From assembly GCA_049324835.1 (NCBI GenBank), contig JBMOMT010000064.1, positions 62,001 to 126,000 of the forward strand: a DNA stretch of 64,000 nt, in the 5' to 3' direction. The DNA is from JBMOMT01 sp049324835. Its GTDB lineage: Bacteria > Chloroflexota > Anaerolineae > CAYNKW01. Shown in pieces: positions 8,942 through 17,496 of the stretch (positions within the stretch are counted from its first letter, which is position 1; each line of letters opens with the position of its first letter). The position numbers and the translations under genes are program-made. The notes under the pieces are model-generated. The model searched no databases, was not told the origin of the DNA, and saw nothing but the letters and a program-made list of their open reading frames with translations.

Positions 8942-9685
8942 TCACCCCTCTTTCTTCAACCGATTGGCAGCCGCAGCATCGAGCAGCCAGGCCAGCTCAC
9001 CCGATACAGGCCGCACGCGTTGCGCCGGCAATGGCCCATTGGCCTTTTCCAGCACAGCCTGCACGATGGCCGCCTTGGCCATACCTGCCACCAGGAACAG
9101 GACCTGCCGGGCCGCATTGATGGCCGGCAAGGTCAGCGTCACCCGCTGAGCCGGACGCCCGGCATAATTGGCCGTCACCGCCACAACAGATCGAACCGTC
9201 TCATCCAGAGCCACAGAGCCAGGAAAAAGCGAGGCGGTGTGACCATCTTCGCCCAGACCCAACAGCACCAGATCGAAACAGGGAAACAACGCATCGAAAA
9301 AGGCCTGCATTTCGGCGCTATAGGCTGCCGCGGCTTTATGACAGGGCCACTCACCGCGCACGCGATGAATGTTGCCCACCGGCAGCGGCACATGCTCCAG
9401 CAGCGTTTCCCAGGCCAGACGATAGTTACTGCCGGCGTCGTCGGGCGGCACGCAACGCTCATCCCCCCAAAAAACGTGCACCCGCGCCCAATCGAGCCGC
9501 GGGGCAAACGTTTCGCTCGCCAGCAGCGTATACAGCGCGCGCGGCGTCGAGCCGCCAGCAAGCGCCACGCAGAACCGTCCCCGCGCCCTCACTGCCCCAC
9601 TTGCCACCGCCGCCACCCGAACGGCAGCGGCGCGCGCCAAAGCATCAACATCTGGATAGACCAGCACCTCCACTTTGCCCCTCAT
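8942..9685 (-). CDS. pgl: 6-phosphogluconolactonase
   Basis: Cytoplasmic enzyme that hydrolyses 6-phosphogluconolactone to 6-phosphogluconate in the oxidative pentose phosphate pathway. 247 residues from the ATG giving MRGKVEVLVYP; an in-frame ATG 17 codons earlier would lie further inside the upstream gene. Family motifs of the SOL/DevB type are clear: ALAGGSTPRALY (about 41-52), FWGDERCVPPDDAGSNYRLA (about 72-91) and LGLGEDGHTASLFPGS (about 137-152). The start overlaps the end of the cyclase-family gene by about 40 bp, suggesting coupled translation, although the two functions are not obviously related. No glucose-6-phosphate dehydrogenase gene is adjacent. Confidence 0.92.
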   Translation of the reverse strand: MRGKVEVLVYPDVDALARAAAVRVAAVASGAVRARGRFCVALAGGSTPRALYTLLASETFAPRLDWARVHVFWGDERCVPPDDAGSNYRLAWETLLEHVPLPVGNIHRVRGEWPCHKAAAAYSAEMQAFFDALFPCFDLVLLGLGEDGHTASLFPGSVALDETVRSVVAVTANYAGRPAQRVTLTLPAINAARQVLFLVAGMAKAAIVQAVLEKANGPLPAQRVRPVSGELAWLLDAAAANRLKKEG

Positions 9686-10331
9686 GGCTTCCCCCATCCT
9701 CAGCTCGAACGAGAATCGCTCGCGCCGGCGCACCATCGGCAGCCAGCAGCTTGAGCGGCAGGCACACCAGGCAATAAGCGCCTGTCTCGACCCGGCTCAA
9801 ATCCAGGCCTTCCACGATCAACACCCCGGCAGACAAAAGAACACGGTGGACAGGCGCAGGGTCGTCGAACGGCCCCACCGAAAGATAATCCATCCCGACG
9901 AGACGCACCCCACTCGCCACCAGCCAGCGCGCGCCATCCTCAGTGAGCGCCACGAAATCTGGCGCAAACTCGATCACACCCCGCGCCCATAGCGCCGAGT
10001 TGCGCGTGCGCAAAAGCAGTCGATGCGTGCCAGGCGGAATGTTCAGTCCTGCGAGCACCTCAGCACTGATGGCCCCCACATCCGGCACACACGCCACCCA
10101 AACCGGGCCAATCAGCGCCTCCAGGGCAAGAGCGTCCACCCCGCCGCCGCCAGGCACAAAATGGCCAGGCGCGTCGACGTGGGTGCCAGTGTGCGCTCCC
10201 AAATCCAGGTGGCTGACCGTCGCCGCATCGCCGTGGTCCAGGCTCGTAACCTGGCGGATACGTATCGCCGGGTCTCCAGGCCACACAGGCAACAACTCGG
10301 ACACAAGCAGCGAGATATCCCAAACAGCCAT
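9645..10331 (-). CDS. Cyclase-family metal-dependent hydrolase (kynurenine formamidase-like)
   Basis: 228 residues from the ATG giving MAVWDISLLV, which has GGAGGGAGG just upstream. The Pfam 'Cyclase' family signature H-x-G-T-H-x-D-x-P-x-H is present as HTGTHVDAPGHF near residues 50-61, providing the metal ligands. Members include arylformamidase KynB, which turns N-formylkynurenine into kynurenine, and several other amide or lactone hydrolases. No tryptophan-degradation gene is nearby, so the substrate is left open. It precedes and overlaps pgl. The C-terminal tail after about residue 205 is rich in Gly and looks unstructured. Confidence 0.82.
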   Translation of the reverse strand: MAVWDISLLVSELLPVWPGDPAIRIRQVTSLDHGDAATVSHLDLGAHTGTHVDAPGHFVPGGGGVDALALEALIGPVWVACVPDVGAISAEVLAGLNIPPGTHRLLLRTRNSALWARGVIEFAPDFVALTEDGARWLVASGVRLVGMDYLSVGPFDDPAPVHRVLLSAGVLIVEGLDLSRVETGAYCLVCLPLKLLAADGAPARAILVRAEDGGSHEGQSGGAGLSRC

Positions 10332-10438
10332 GTCCTCCCTCCAGACAAAAAACCAGACCTCACACGACTCCAACGTCAAAGCCGATTATAACACAGGCGC
10401 CCACGCCGGCCAATCAGACAAATCGGACAGGTTCACTC

Positions 10439-10467
10439 TTGACAAGAACGTCCTGAGGTGATACAAT
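10439..10467 (+). promoter_or_regulatory. Near-consensus sigma-70 promoter of copZ-copA
   Basis: TTGACA at 10439-10444, 17-nt spacer, TACAAT at 10462-10467. Start expected near 10474, about 48 nt before the copZ ATG. The normal 17-bp spacing argues against MerR/CueR-type control, which usually uses 19-20 bp. No clear CsoR or CopY operator was recognised. Confidence 0.8.
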
Positions 10468-10521
10468 AGACTCCAAGAAAAAGGTCTAACCGGGTTGGAA
10501 ACCTGTCACGAGGAGATAAAC

Positions 10522-10728
10522 ATGGAAACCGTCAAAATTCACGTGCCGGCCATCAGTTGCGGCCATTGTGTCATGACCATCAAACGGGAGGTGGGGGAAT
10601 TGGCCGGCGTGAGCCGTGTCGAGGGTGATCCGTCCACCAGGAATGTAGAGATCGTCTTTGCGCCCCCAGCAACCCTGGAGGGCATCAAATCGTTACTGGC
10701 AGAGATCGGCTATCCTGCCGCAGCGTAG
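10522..10728 (+). CDS. copZ: Copper chaperone, heavy-metal-associated (HMA) domain protein
   Basis: A 68-residue single HMA domain. The metal site is SCGHC at residues 11-15 (CxxC). The start is the ATG with GAGGAG 6 nt upstream; a TTG nine codons earlier would also be in frame but has no such site. It delivers Cu(I) to the N-terminal HMA domains of CopA, whose gene begins 9 bp downstream in the same transcript. Both genes follow the strong promoter at 10439-10467. Confidence 0.9.
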   Translation: METVKIHVPAISCGHCVMTIKREVGELAGVSRVEGDPSTRNVEIVFAPPATLEGIKSLLAEIGYPAAA

Positions 10729-10737
10729 GAGAAATTT

Positions 10738-13206
10738 GTGTCGTTAAAACAGATTTCGCTGCCTGTCACAGGCATGCACTGCGCCAATTGCTCGGTCACG
10801 ATCGAGCGCAACCTCAAAAAGCTGGCGGGAGTGGCCGAGGCCAACGTCAACTATGCCAGTGAAAAGGCCACGGTCATCTTTGACCCGGCGGTGTTGAGCG
10901 AGGAGACCATCATCGAAAAGGTGCACGATGTGGGATATGGCGTGGCCACCGCCAGGCTGGAGCTTCCCATCGTTGGCATGACCTGCGCCAACTGTTCGGC
11001 CGCCATCGAGCGCACGCTCAATCGCAAGGTGCCGGGGGTGCTCCAGGCAACGGTGAACCTGGCCAGCGAACGGGCCAGCGTCGAATACGTGCCTGGCCTG
11101 GTGAGCCGCGCCGACATTGTCAGGGCCATCGAGAACATTGGCTACGGCGTGGTCGAGGCGGCGGATGAAAGCGCCATGACAGATACCGAGCGCGCCGCCC
11201 GAGAGGCCGAGATGGCCGCTCAAGCGCGCCAGTTTTGGCTGGGAGTGACCTTGGCGCTACCCCTGTTTTTACTGAGCATGGGCCGTGATTTCGGATTGCT
11301 GGGCCAATGGGCACACGCTGCCTGGGTCAACTGGCTGTTTCTGGCCCTGGCAACGCCGGTGCAGTTTTTCACCGGCTGGGACTATTACGTGGGTGGCCTC
11401 AAGAGCCTGCGCCACGGCAGCGCCAACATGGATGTGCTGGTGGCGATGGGGTCATCGGTGGCGTATGGCTACAGCATCGCCGTCACCCTGGGGCTGGCCC
11501 CCGGCCACGTCTACTTTGAGACATCGGCGCTCATCCTCACACTCATCAAACTCGGCAAGCTGCTGGAGGCGCGGGCCAAGGGCCGCACCAGCGAAGCCAT
11601 CAGGCGGCTGATGAATTTGCAGCCGCAAATGGCCCGGGTGATCCGGCCCTCGACCGGGCCCGGCGTTGGAGATGGTCACGAGGTCGAAATCCCGGTGGCG
11701 CAGGTGGTCGTGGGCGACCTGGTGATGGTGCGACCCGGCGAGCGCATCCCGGTGGATGGCATCGTGGTCGATGGCCACTCGGCAGTGGACGAGTCGATGC
11801 TCACCGGTGAAAGTCTGCCGGTGGACAAAACGCCAGGCGACGAGGTCATCGGCGCCACGATCAACCAGCAAGGGCTGCTCAAATTCCAAGCCACCAGGGT
11901 CGGCGCGCAAACCGCCCTGGCGCAGATCGTTCGGCTGGTGGAAGAGGCGCAGGGCAGCAAGGCGCCCATCCAACGGCTGGCAGATCGGGTGGCTGGCGTG
12001 TTCGTGCCGCTGGTCATTGTGCTTGCGCTGGCGGTGTTTGCCATCTGGCTGTTGTTCACACCGGTTGGCTTGACGGCGGCCATGATGCGCATGGTGGCGG
12101 TGCTGGTCATCGCCTGCCCGTGCGCGTTGGGCCTGGCCACGCCGACGGCCATCATGGTGGGCACCGGCAAGGGAGCGGAGAATGGGGTGCTGTTCAAAAA
12201 CAGCGCAGCCCTGGAGCGAGCGCATCTTTTGGACACGGTGGTGTTGGACAAAACGGGCACCATCACCGAGGGACGACCGGCGGTGACAGATATCGTCGTT
12301 GATCCGGCGACAGGCTGGCAGGTCGACGAGCTGCTTCGATTGGCTGCCAGCGCCGAGAGCGGCTCGGAGCACCCACTCGGACGGGCCATCGTCCGTGAGG
12401 CGCAGGCAAGCGGACTGGCGCTGGCCCGTTTGGAAAGCTTTGAGGCAGTTTCGGGTCAGGGTATCCTCGCCCAGGTGGCCGGACAAGAGGTAGTCGTAGG
12501 CACCGCACGGCTGATGGCCGGACGGGGCATAACGCTCGACGGGCTGCAAGAAACCGTAGAGCGCCTGCAAGCCGAGGCCAAAACAGCCATATTGGTGGCG
12601 GTGGCCGGCCAGACGAGGGGGGTCATCGCGGTAGCCGATACGATCAAAGAGGGTTCTCGCCAGGCCGTTGCCGGGTTGAAACAACTGGGCCTGAAGGTGG
12701 TCATGCTCACCGGCGATAACCAGCGCACGGCAGAAGCCATCGGCGCTCAGGTGAGAGTCGATCGGATCGTGGCCGAGGTGCTGCCGGGCGACAAAGCCGC
12801 GCACATCAAAGCACTCCAAAAAGAGAACCAAATGGTGGGCATGGTGGGCGATGGCATCAACGATGCGCCGGCGCTGGCTCAGGCCGATGTGGGCATCGCT
12901 ATCGGCAGTGGCACAGACGTAGCCATAGAGACGGCCGATGTCACCCTGATGACCAGTGACCTGCGCGGCGTGCCGCGCGCTCTGGCACTGAGCCAGGCCA
13001 CCATGCGCACCATCAAACAGAACCTGTTTTGGGCGTTCTTTTACAACGTCATCCTGATCCCGATTGCCGCCGGTGCGCTTTACCCCTTGGAGAGTTTACC
13101 CACCGTGCTGCGAGCGCTGCACCCGGTGTTGGCGGCGGGGGCTATGGCGTTCAGTTCGGTGACGGTAGTCAGCAACTCGTTGCGCCTGCGGCGAGTGCGG
13201 CTCTAA
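10738..13206 (+). CDS. copA: Copper-exporting P1B-type ATPase
   Basis: 822 residues. Two HMA domains with GMHCANCS (Cys15/Cys18) and GMTCANCS (Cys83/Cys86); eight expected membrane helices; the A-domain TGES loop (356-359); the membrane metal site C460-P-C462; the phosphorylation site DKTGT with Asp504; the SEHP motif of P1B pumps; and the GDGIND hinge. These make it a Cu(I) efflux pump driven by ATP. Translation starts at a GTG after AGGAG. It forms an operon with copZ, which lies just upstream. Facing it is a small soluble HAD protein with the P-type ATPase-like DLNGT motif, a recurring companion whose role is unknown. Confidence 0.96.
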   Translation: MSLKQISLPVTGMHCANCSVTIERNLKKLAGVAEANVNYASEKATVIFDPAVLSEETIIEKVHDVGYGVATARLELPIVGMTCANCSAAIERTLNRKVPGVLQATVNLASERASVEYVPGLVSRADIVRAIENIGYGVVEAADESAMTDTERAAREAEMAAQARQFWLGVTLALPLFLLSMGRDFGLLGQWAHAAWVNWLFLALATPVQFFTGWDYYVGGLKSLRHGSANMDVLVAMGSSVAYGYSIAVTLGLAPGHVYFETSALILTLIKLGKLLEARAKGRTSEAIRRLMNLQPQMARVIRPSTGPGVGDGHEVEIPVAQVVVGDLVMVRPGERIPVDGIVVDGHSAVDESMLTGESLPVDKTPGDEVIGATINQQGLLKFQATRVGAQTALAQIVRLVEEAQGSKAPIQRLADRVAGVFVPLVIVLALAVFAIWLLFTPVGLTAAMMRMVAVLVIACPCALGLATPTAIMVGTGKGAENGVLFKNSAALERAHLLDTVVLDKTGTITEGRPAVTDIVVDPATGWQVDELLRLAASAESGSEHPLGRAIVREAQASGLALARLESFEAVSGQGILAQVAGQEVVVGTARLMAGRGITLDGLQETVERLQAEAKTAILVAVAGQTRGVIAVADTIKEGSRQAVAGLKQLGLKVVMLTGDNQRTAEAIGAQVRVDRIVAEVLPGDKAAHIKALQKENQMVGMVGDGINDAPALAQADVGIAIGSGTDVAIETADVTLMTSDLRGVPRALALSQATMRTIKQNLFWAFFYNVILIPIAAGALYPLESLPTVLRALHPVLAAGAMAFSSVTVVSNSLRLRRVRL

Positions 13207-13232
13207 CGAGTCGACGACTCGCCGCTGTCTGT

Positions 13233-13709
13233 TTATCGACGCAGAGTGGCGACCAGCCGCTTGGGGTTCAGAAGCAGGTCCAGCGCCGCGGTGACATCTG
13301 GCGCCACCACGTCGGCGGCCTGGAGGGCCGCCATCGACAGGCCCTCACGGCCAAGCACAGCGATGCCCAGAGCTGCCTCGGCCAGCATCAGGGCATCGTT
13401 GGCGCCATTGCCCAGCGCCACCACATGTGCCGCGCCCAGTTGACGCACCATGTCGGCCTTTTGCTCCGCTTCGGCAACGGCAGTGAGCCGATGAAAGTGG
13501 ATGCCCAACCGGCCGGCGGTGATCGCCCCCCGGCCATGTGTATCGGCGGTGAGCAAGTAGACGGCCATTTGATCTCGCAGCACGGCCACGCGCTCCGCCA
13601 CACCGGGCAGCAGCTCACCGTCCAGGGCAATCGTACCGTTGAGGTCGAGCACCAGATGTCTCAAAGACAGGCGTTCTCGACCCGGAATCTCTACGAACCA
13701 ACTCTCCAT
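13233..13709 (-). CDS. Soluble P-type-ATPase-like HAD protein
   Basis: 158 residues from the ATG giving MESWFVEIPG. The first HAD motif reads LDLNGTIA (nucleophile Asp22, and Asn24 where phosphatases usually have Asp), as in the catalytic subdomain of P-type ATPases. The fourth motif region GNGANDALML supplies the usual acidic/Asn residues. No membrane segment is predicted, so it resembles an isolated phosphorylation domain. It ends 26 bp from the end of copA in convergent orientation. The start overlaps the end of the GerW gene by about 26 bp in the other direction of reading order (the genes run one after the other on the minus strand). Substrate unknown; the Asp-to-Asn change suggests a phosphoenzyme that is not quickly hydrolysed. 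Confidence 0.75.
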   Translation of the reverse strand: MESWFVEIPGRERLSLRHLVLDLNGTIALDGELLPGVAERVAVLRDQMAVYLLTADTHGRGAITAGRLGIHFHRLTAVAEAEQKADMVRQLGAAHVVALGNGANDALMLAEAALGIAVLGREGLSMAALQAADVVAPDVTAALDLLLNPKRLVATLRR

Positions 13710-13734
13710 CGTGGCGCTCTCGACGGTGGGGCGA

Positions 13735-14130
13735 TTACTGGCGGCCAAAGATTTTGATCGCCGCCCTGACCACCCAAAAGACACACCAGACGATCGTCAG
13801 CATCACCATGCTGGCGATTTTGGTTTCGTCGAGGACTGGCTCCAGCCGGGTGCTCTCGGGTGTCACTTCCAACACTGCCAGGGGTATCACCATCATCCCC
13901 ACCCCGCTGCCGCCCCCCCTGCCACCGGCAGCCACAGGGCTTTCATCCTCTTTCGAGGGTTCTGGCGTCGGGCCAGTGCCCTCACCGAAGCCCAGGCCAA
14001 AACCGTAGCTCACTCGACCGATGGGAATGATGGTTTTCTCGCCTACCTTCTCCGGCGGCCCAAAGACCGTTGCCACGTTTGCTCTGTCGTGAACCTGTTG
14101 AACCAGGTCGAACAGTTGATTCAATTCCAT
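13735..14130 (-). CDS. GerW/YtfJ-family protein
   Basis: 131 residues matching the GerW (YtfJ) family named from Bacillus spore germination: an N-terminal DLVQQVHDRANVATVFGPPE element, KTIIPIGRVSYGFGLGFG (about 32-49), a Gly-rich central part, and GMMVIPLAVLEV (about 78-89). A C-terminal hydrophobic segment (about 107-123) may anchor it to the membrane. Outside Firmicutes such proteins occur widely in non-sporulating bacteria, and their function is not known. No sporulation genes are nearby. GGAGGTGA precedes the ATG. It lies 1 nt behind the small gene upstream, so the pair is surely co-transcribed. Confidence 0.82.
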   Translation of the reverse strand: MELNQLFDLVQQVHDRANVATVFGPPEKVGEKTIIPIGRVSYGFGLGFGEGTGPTPEPSKEDESPVAAGGRGGGSGVGMMVIPLAVLEVTPESTRLEPVLDETKIASMVMLTIVWCVFWVVRAAIKIFGRQ

Positions 14131-14131
14131 T

Positions 14132-14455
14132 TTATGTCACCTCCTCGCCGGGTGTACAACCGACCCAATGCAGCAGCAGGCTCAGCATCAAGGGCACCGC
14201 CACAGCCAGCCCCAGCAATACCACTATCTGCCGGGCGGTCGCATCGTGCACCGGAATCCGCCGCTGCCCTTGCGGCGATTCCTCCAGAATCGCCACAGGC
14301 TGGAGCCAGGCAAAGGCTGCGCCCAGGCCGCCCAAATCGTTTCGGCGCACAACCGCCCGCCCCCTGCCCCACGAGATGAGCCGCATCAGCGGCGCCAATT
14401 TTTTCTGGCCCACCTCTATGGCTGTACCCTGAACCATTTGTACACGCATGCCCAT
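14132..14455 (-). CDS. Small protein of unknown function, GerW partner
   Basis: 107 residues, not recognised. The first 60 residues are basic and soluble; about 75-92 forms one hydrophobic segment (IVVLLGLAVAVPLMLSLLL), so it is probably a single-pass membrane protein with its basic N-terminus inside. The ATG follows GGGAGGTGG by 3 nt. Its stop codon sits next to the GerW start, which argues for a joint role with that protein. Confidence 0.65.
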   Translation of the reverse strand: MGMRVQMVQGTAIEVGQKKLAPLMRLISWGRGRAVVRRNDLGGLGAAFAWLQPVAILEESPQGQRRIPVHDATARQIVVLLGLAVAVPLMLSLLLHWVGCTPGEEVT

Positions 14456-14504
14456 CGACCACCTCCCTATCCCAGCCGGGCCGGAACCAAAAGGATTTTT
14501 TCAT

Positions 14505-14606
14505 CGCCAAGAACACCAAGCAGGCAAAGGAACAGGCAAAAAATCTGGCGCCCTTTGCGTCTTGTGAATTTTCTTGCCAAACGTGCAAGAATCTTTTTGA
14601 AAAGGT
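14505..14606. repeat. Degenerate dispersed intergenic repeat with TTCTTGC hairpin
   Basis: This 270-bp gap before fabF carries remnants of the 'cgccaagaacaccaag / gccctttgcgtctt' type repeat that is scattered through many bacterial genomes. A hairpin follows: ttcttgc at 14571-14577 with gcaagaa at 14585-14591 and a 7-nt loop. The same 7-nt arm and loop length recur at 61343-61381. No gene is seen. Confidence 0.5.
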
Positions 14607-14725
14607 ACTCTCCCCTACCTGACAGTCGCCGGAAAAGTGTGACCTCGGACACACATCGGTGTTATAGGTTAAGACGTCGTTGTTCAAACCATTCCCACAC
14701 TTGGCGAAACAAAAGAGGAGCCACG

Positions 14726-15970
14726 ATGACCAAAGCCGTGATTACCGGTCTGGGCGCGGTCACCCCCATTGGACTCACTGTCGAAACGTTCTGGCAGAAC
14801 TTGATCGCAGGGGTGTCGGGCGCCGATATCATATCGGCCTTCGATATCACCGACTTTCCCGTCCATGTAGGTTGCGAAGTCAAAGGCTTTGACCCGGAGG
14901 ACTATATGGATCCCAGGCTGGTCAAACGAACGATTCGCAGCACCCAACTCGCCATCGCCGCCAGCCAGATGGCCCTGCAAGACGCCGCGCTGAGCATCGA
15001 CAGCTCAAACGAACACAACATCGGCGTGGTCATCAACTCTGGCGGCGGCGGCATCGCCGATGTCGAAGATGGGGTGCGCACCCTGTTGGACAAAGGCCCC
15101 CGGCGGATCAGCCCGTTGTTCATTCCTAGCGTCATGCCCAACGCTGCCTCATGCCTCGTCTCGATGGTGACAGGCGCCAAAGGGCCGATCGTCACCAGCA
15201 CCGCCGCCTGCGCCAGCGGCAATTATGCCTTCCTGGAGGCGCAACGATTGCTGCGGCTGGGCGAGGCCACAACGCTCCTCGCCGGCGGCACCGAATCGGG
15301 AACCAAACCACTCACCATTGCCGCGTTGAGCCGCATGGGCGCCGTCTCGATGCGCAACGACGATCCCAAACGCGCCAGCCGGCCTTTCGACAAAAACCGC
15401 GATGGTTTTGTCTACGGCGAGGCTGCGGTGGTGATGATCGTCGAGACAGAAGCGCACGCCCTGGAGCGCGGCGCGGCCATCTATGCCGAAATTGCTGCCG
15501 GCGCCATCACAGGCGATGCTTTCCACATCACCGCGCCCGATCCGTCCGGCGATGGCGCTGCACGGGCCATGCAACTGGCCCTCGAACGGGCAGGCATGCA
15601 GCCAGACGAGATCGACTGCATCTATGCCCACGGCACCGGCACCGACCTGAACGACGTGACAGAAACCAAAGCCATCAAACGTGTCTTTGGGCCTCACGCC
15701 TATCACGTTCCGGTGACGGCCACCAAATCGATGGTGGGGCACACCCTGGGCGCGGCGGGAGCCGTCTCGGCGCTGGCCGCCGTGCTCAGCATCCGCGAGG
15801 GCATCATACCGCCCACCATCAATCTGGAAACCCCCGATCCCGAATGTGACCTGGATTACGTGCCCAACGTGGCCCGGCGCCAGCCCGTGCGCGCGGCCAT
15901 GATCAACGGTTTTGGTTTCGGCGGCCAAAACGTGGCCCTCATCATCAAGGCTTATTCCGCGTCCAATTGA
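14726..15970 (+). CDS. fabF: Beta-ketoacyl-ACP synthase II
   Basis: 414 residues from the ATG giving MTKAVITGLG, preceded by AGAGGAG; the frame is open far upstream, but that part has no ketosynthase similarity. The catalytic triad is complete: Cys161 in TACASG, His301 in AHGTGTDLND and His338 in KSMVGHTLGAAG. It condenses malonyl-ACP with acyl-ACP in fatty-acid elongation in the cytoplasm. Length is normal for FabF. No other fab gene or acyl carrier protein is adjacent, so it is either a dispersed housekeeping copy or a specialised one. The neighbouring genes run in the opposite direction. Confidence 0.94.
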   Translation: MTKAVITGLGAVTPIGLTVETFWQNLIAGVSGADIISAFDITDFPVHVGCEVKGFDPEDYMDPRLVKRTIRSTQLAIAASQMALQDAALSIDSSNEHNIGVVINSGGGGIADVEDGVRTLLDKGPRRISPLFIPSVMPNAASCLVSMVTGAKGPIVTSTAACASGNYAFLEAQRLLRLGEATTLLAGGTESGTKPLTIAALSRMGAVSMRNDDPKRASRPFDKNRDGFVYGEAAVVMIVETEAHALERGAAIYAEIAAGAITGDAFHITAPDPSGDGAARAMQLALERAGMQPDEIDCIYAHGTGTDLNDVTETKAIKRVFGPHAYHVPVTATKSMVGHTLGAAGAVSALAAVLSIREGIIPPTINLETPDPECDLDYVPNVARRQPVRAAMINGFGFGGQNVALIIKAYSASN

Positions 15971-15994
15971 CGTGCGCCTTGATCGCATGGCCGA

Positions 15995-16594
15995 TCAGAA
16001 AAACTGTTCAACAAAGGTGAGTGAATAGGCCCCGGCAAAAGCAAAGGCTATCGTTTTGAGAGTTTTGCCCAGCCAGCAGAACAGCAGAAATTTCGGCAAC
16101 GGGTAGTGCAGCACACCGGCGGCAATGCCTGCCAGATCGAAGAACGGGTTGGGAACGACCGATAGAACAAATACGGTCAGCGCGCCGTTGCGCGCCATCC
16201 ACTGCCGCAAGAGATCGTACAACCTGCGGTTTTCGACGATGGCCCGCCCGCCATAACCGGCCAGATAACCGGTGAGTTCACCCAGCGCCTCTGCCGGGCC
16301 AGCCACCAAGCCGACGAGTAACGGGTTGAGAATGCCACCCATCGCAAAAACAAGCGCCAGACTGGGAGCCGGTAAAACGACGGTGGCATTACCGATGAAA
16401 CTGACCACGAAAATGCCCGGATAGCCCCACAGTTTGAACTGCTCCAGCCGGCCGGCCAGCCGCCAGATGAGCAGCGTGATGACGATCACCAGCGCTATCG
16501 CCAGCAGACGGGTCAACCACTCCCGGCGCGACAGAGACTGGCCCGGCGCATTGTCTCGCCCGGCAGATACCTCGGCGTTGTCGTGATCGTCCAC
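15995..16594 (-). CDS. VTT-domain (TVP38/DedA-like) membrane protein
   Basis: 199 residues with about five membrane segments: one near 29-46, a pair of re-entrant/helix elements around 58-105, and two near 140-195. The VTT core motif appears as GELTGYLAGYGGR (about 104-116) and the second half as VVPNPFFDLAGIAAG. Relatives are lipid scramblase-like or membrane-homeostasis proteins of the DedA/TMEM41 group. It is the last gene of the long glycan-locus transcript, 16 bp after the cyclophilin, and converges on fabF with a 24-bp gap. Confidence 0.85.
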   Translation of the reverse strand: MDDHDNAEVSAGRDNAPGQSLSRREWLTRLLAIALVIVITLLIWRLAGRLEQFKLWGYPGIFVVSFIGNATVVLPAPSLALVFAMGGILNPLLVGLVAGPAEALGELTGYLAGYGGRAIVENRRLYDLLRQWMARNGALTVFVLSVVPNPFFDLAGIAAGVLHYPLPKFLLFCWLGKTLKTIAFAFAGAYSLTFVEQFF

Positions 16595-16610
16595 AGCTCA
16601 CCCTTGCCCA

Positions 16611-17480
16611 TCAGCGTTCCTGAATACGAATCGTCTCGATCAGATCTCCCGGCGAGGCGGCCCTGGCAGGATCGCGCGGTGTGATGGCCTGCAACACATC
16701 CAGGCCCTCTATCACCTGGCCAAAAACGGCGTGACAGGAAACATCTGCGCGGGTGCAATCTTTGAGCTGGCCCTTTTCATCGTAGGCGTCGAGCCACGGC
16801 GTGGGGGCGTAGGTGATGAAAAACTGGCTGCCGTTGGTATGGGCGCCGGCGTTGGCCATCGAGAGAATGCCGGGCCGATCGTGTTTGAGATCGGGATGAA
16901 ACTCGTCGGCAAAGCGGTAACCAGGCCCTCCCCGGCCGGTGCCGGTCGGATCACCCGCCTGGGCCATGAAACCAGGGATCACGCGATGAAAGGTGGTGTT
17001 GTCGTAAAAACCCTGGCGAGCCAGAAAGACGAAATTATTGACCGTGTTGGGCGCCTTGTCGGCGAACAATTCGATGACAATGTTGCCCGTTTCTGTCTCG
17101 ATGGTGGCAAGATAGGTTTTAGCCGGATCGATCTCCAGAGGCGGAGGGGCATGGTACATGCCGTCGCGACTGCTGACGTTCTGGGGCATGGAAACAGACT
17201 CCTTTTCTGATTCTGAGAGCTGCGTGGCCGTCGCACTCGCCGACGAGCCTGAACCGGTCGAATGGGTTGTCTGGGAAGGCCCAGCCGGCCTGCCCAGCCC
17301 AACGGTGTACCAGAGAATGGCCCCAGCCGCCAGAACGAACACGGCCAGGACGGCAAGCCACCACCAGCGGCTCATCACACGGCCCGCAGGGGCCGGCTGC
17401 CGGGGCCGGGTTTTCCCCGTGCTACTGTGAGAACGGCTCTGATCTCGTCGTCTGGTGGATCGTTTGTGCCTTTTGGTCAT
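16611..17480 (-). CDS. Membrane-anchored cyclophilin-type peptidyl-prolyl isomerase
   Basis: 289 residues from the ATG giving MTKRHKRSTR (CGAGG nearby); a start 22 codons earlier would overlap the upstream gene. A very basic N-terminus (1-38), one membrane helix (39-59), a Ser/Thr-rich linker, then a cyclophilin domain (about 112-287). The active-site elements TTFHRVIPGFMAQAGD and GSQFFITYAP are intact, so proline isomerase activity is likely. The topology puts the enzyme outside the membrane, where it could help fold surface proteins. It follows the nucleotide-sugar dehydrogenase by 16 bp, at the end of the glycan locus. Confidence 0.92.
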   Translation of the reverse strand: MTKRHKRSTRRRDQSRSHSSTGKTRPRQPAPAGRVMSRWWWLAVLAVFVLAAGAILWYTVGLGRPAGPSQTTHSTGSGSSASATATQLSESEKESVSMPQNVSSRDGMYHAPPPLEIDPAKTYLATIETETGNIVIELFADKAPNTVNNFVFLARQGFYDNTTFHRVIPGFMAQAGDPTGTGRGGPGYRFADEFHPDLKHDRPGILSMANAGAHTNGSQFFITYAPTPWLDAYDEKGQLKDCTRADVSCHAVFGQVIEGLDVLQAITPRDPARAASPGDLIETIRIQER

Positions 17481-17496
17481 TTTGCCTCGAATCGGA

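Noticed and set aside
10439..10467. copZ promoter as a member of the 11-bp ACA-repeat promoter set
   Set aside because: It has TTGACA, but the positions 11 bp before and after lack ACA and the spacer is unrelated.
13207..13223. Palindrome after copA as terminator
   Set aside because: Stem with almost no loop and no U tract; probably chance.
14168..14725. Long N-terminal extension of FabF
   Set aside because: This part is Gln/His/Arg-rich shadow sequence opposite the gene at 14132-14455; the ATG at 14726 has a ribosome site and the normal FabF N-terminus.
15975..16010. Hairpin tgatcg/cgatca between fabF and the VTT gene as terminator
   Set aside because: Short stem and followed by A residues on the plus strand; no T run in either direction.
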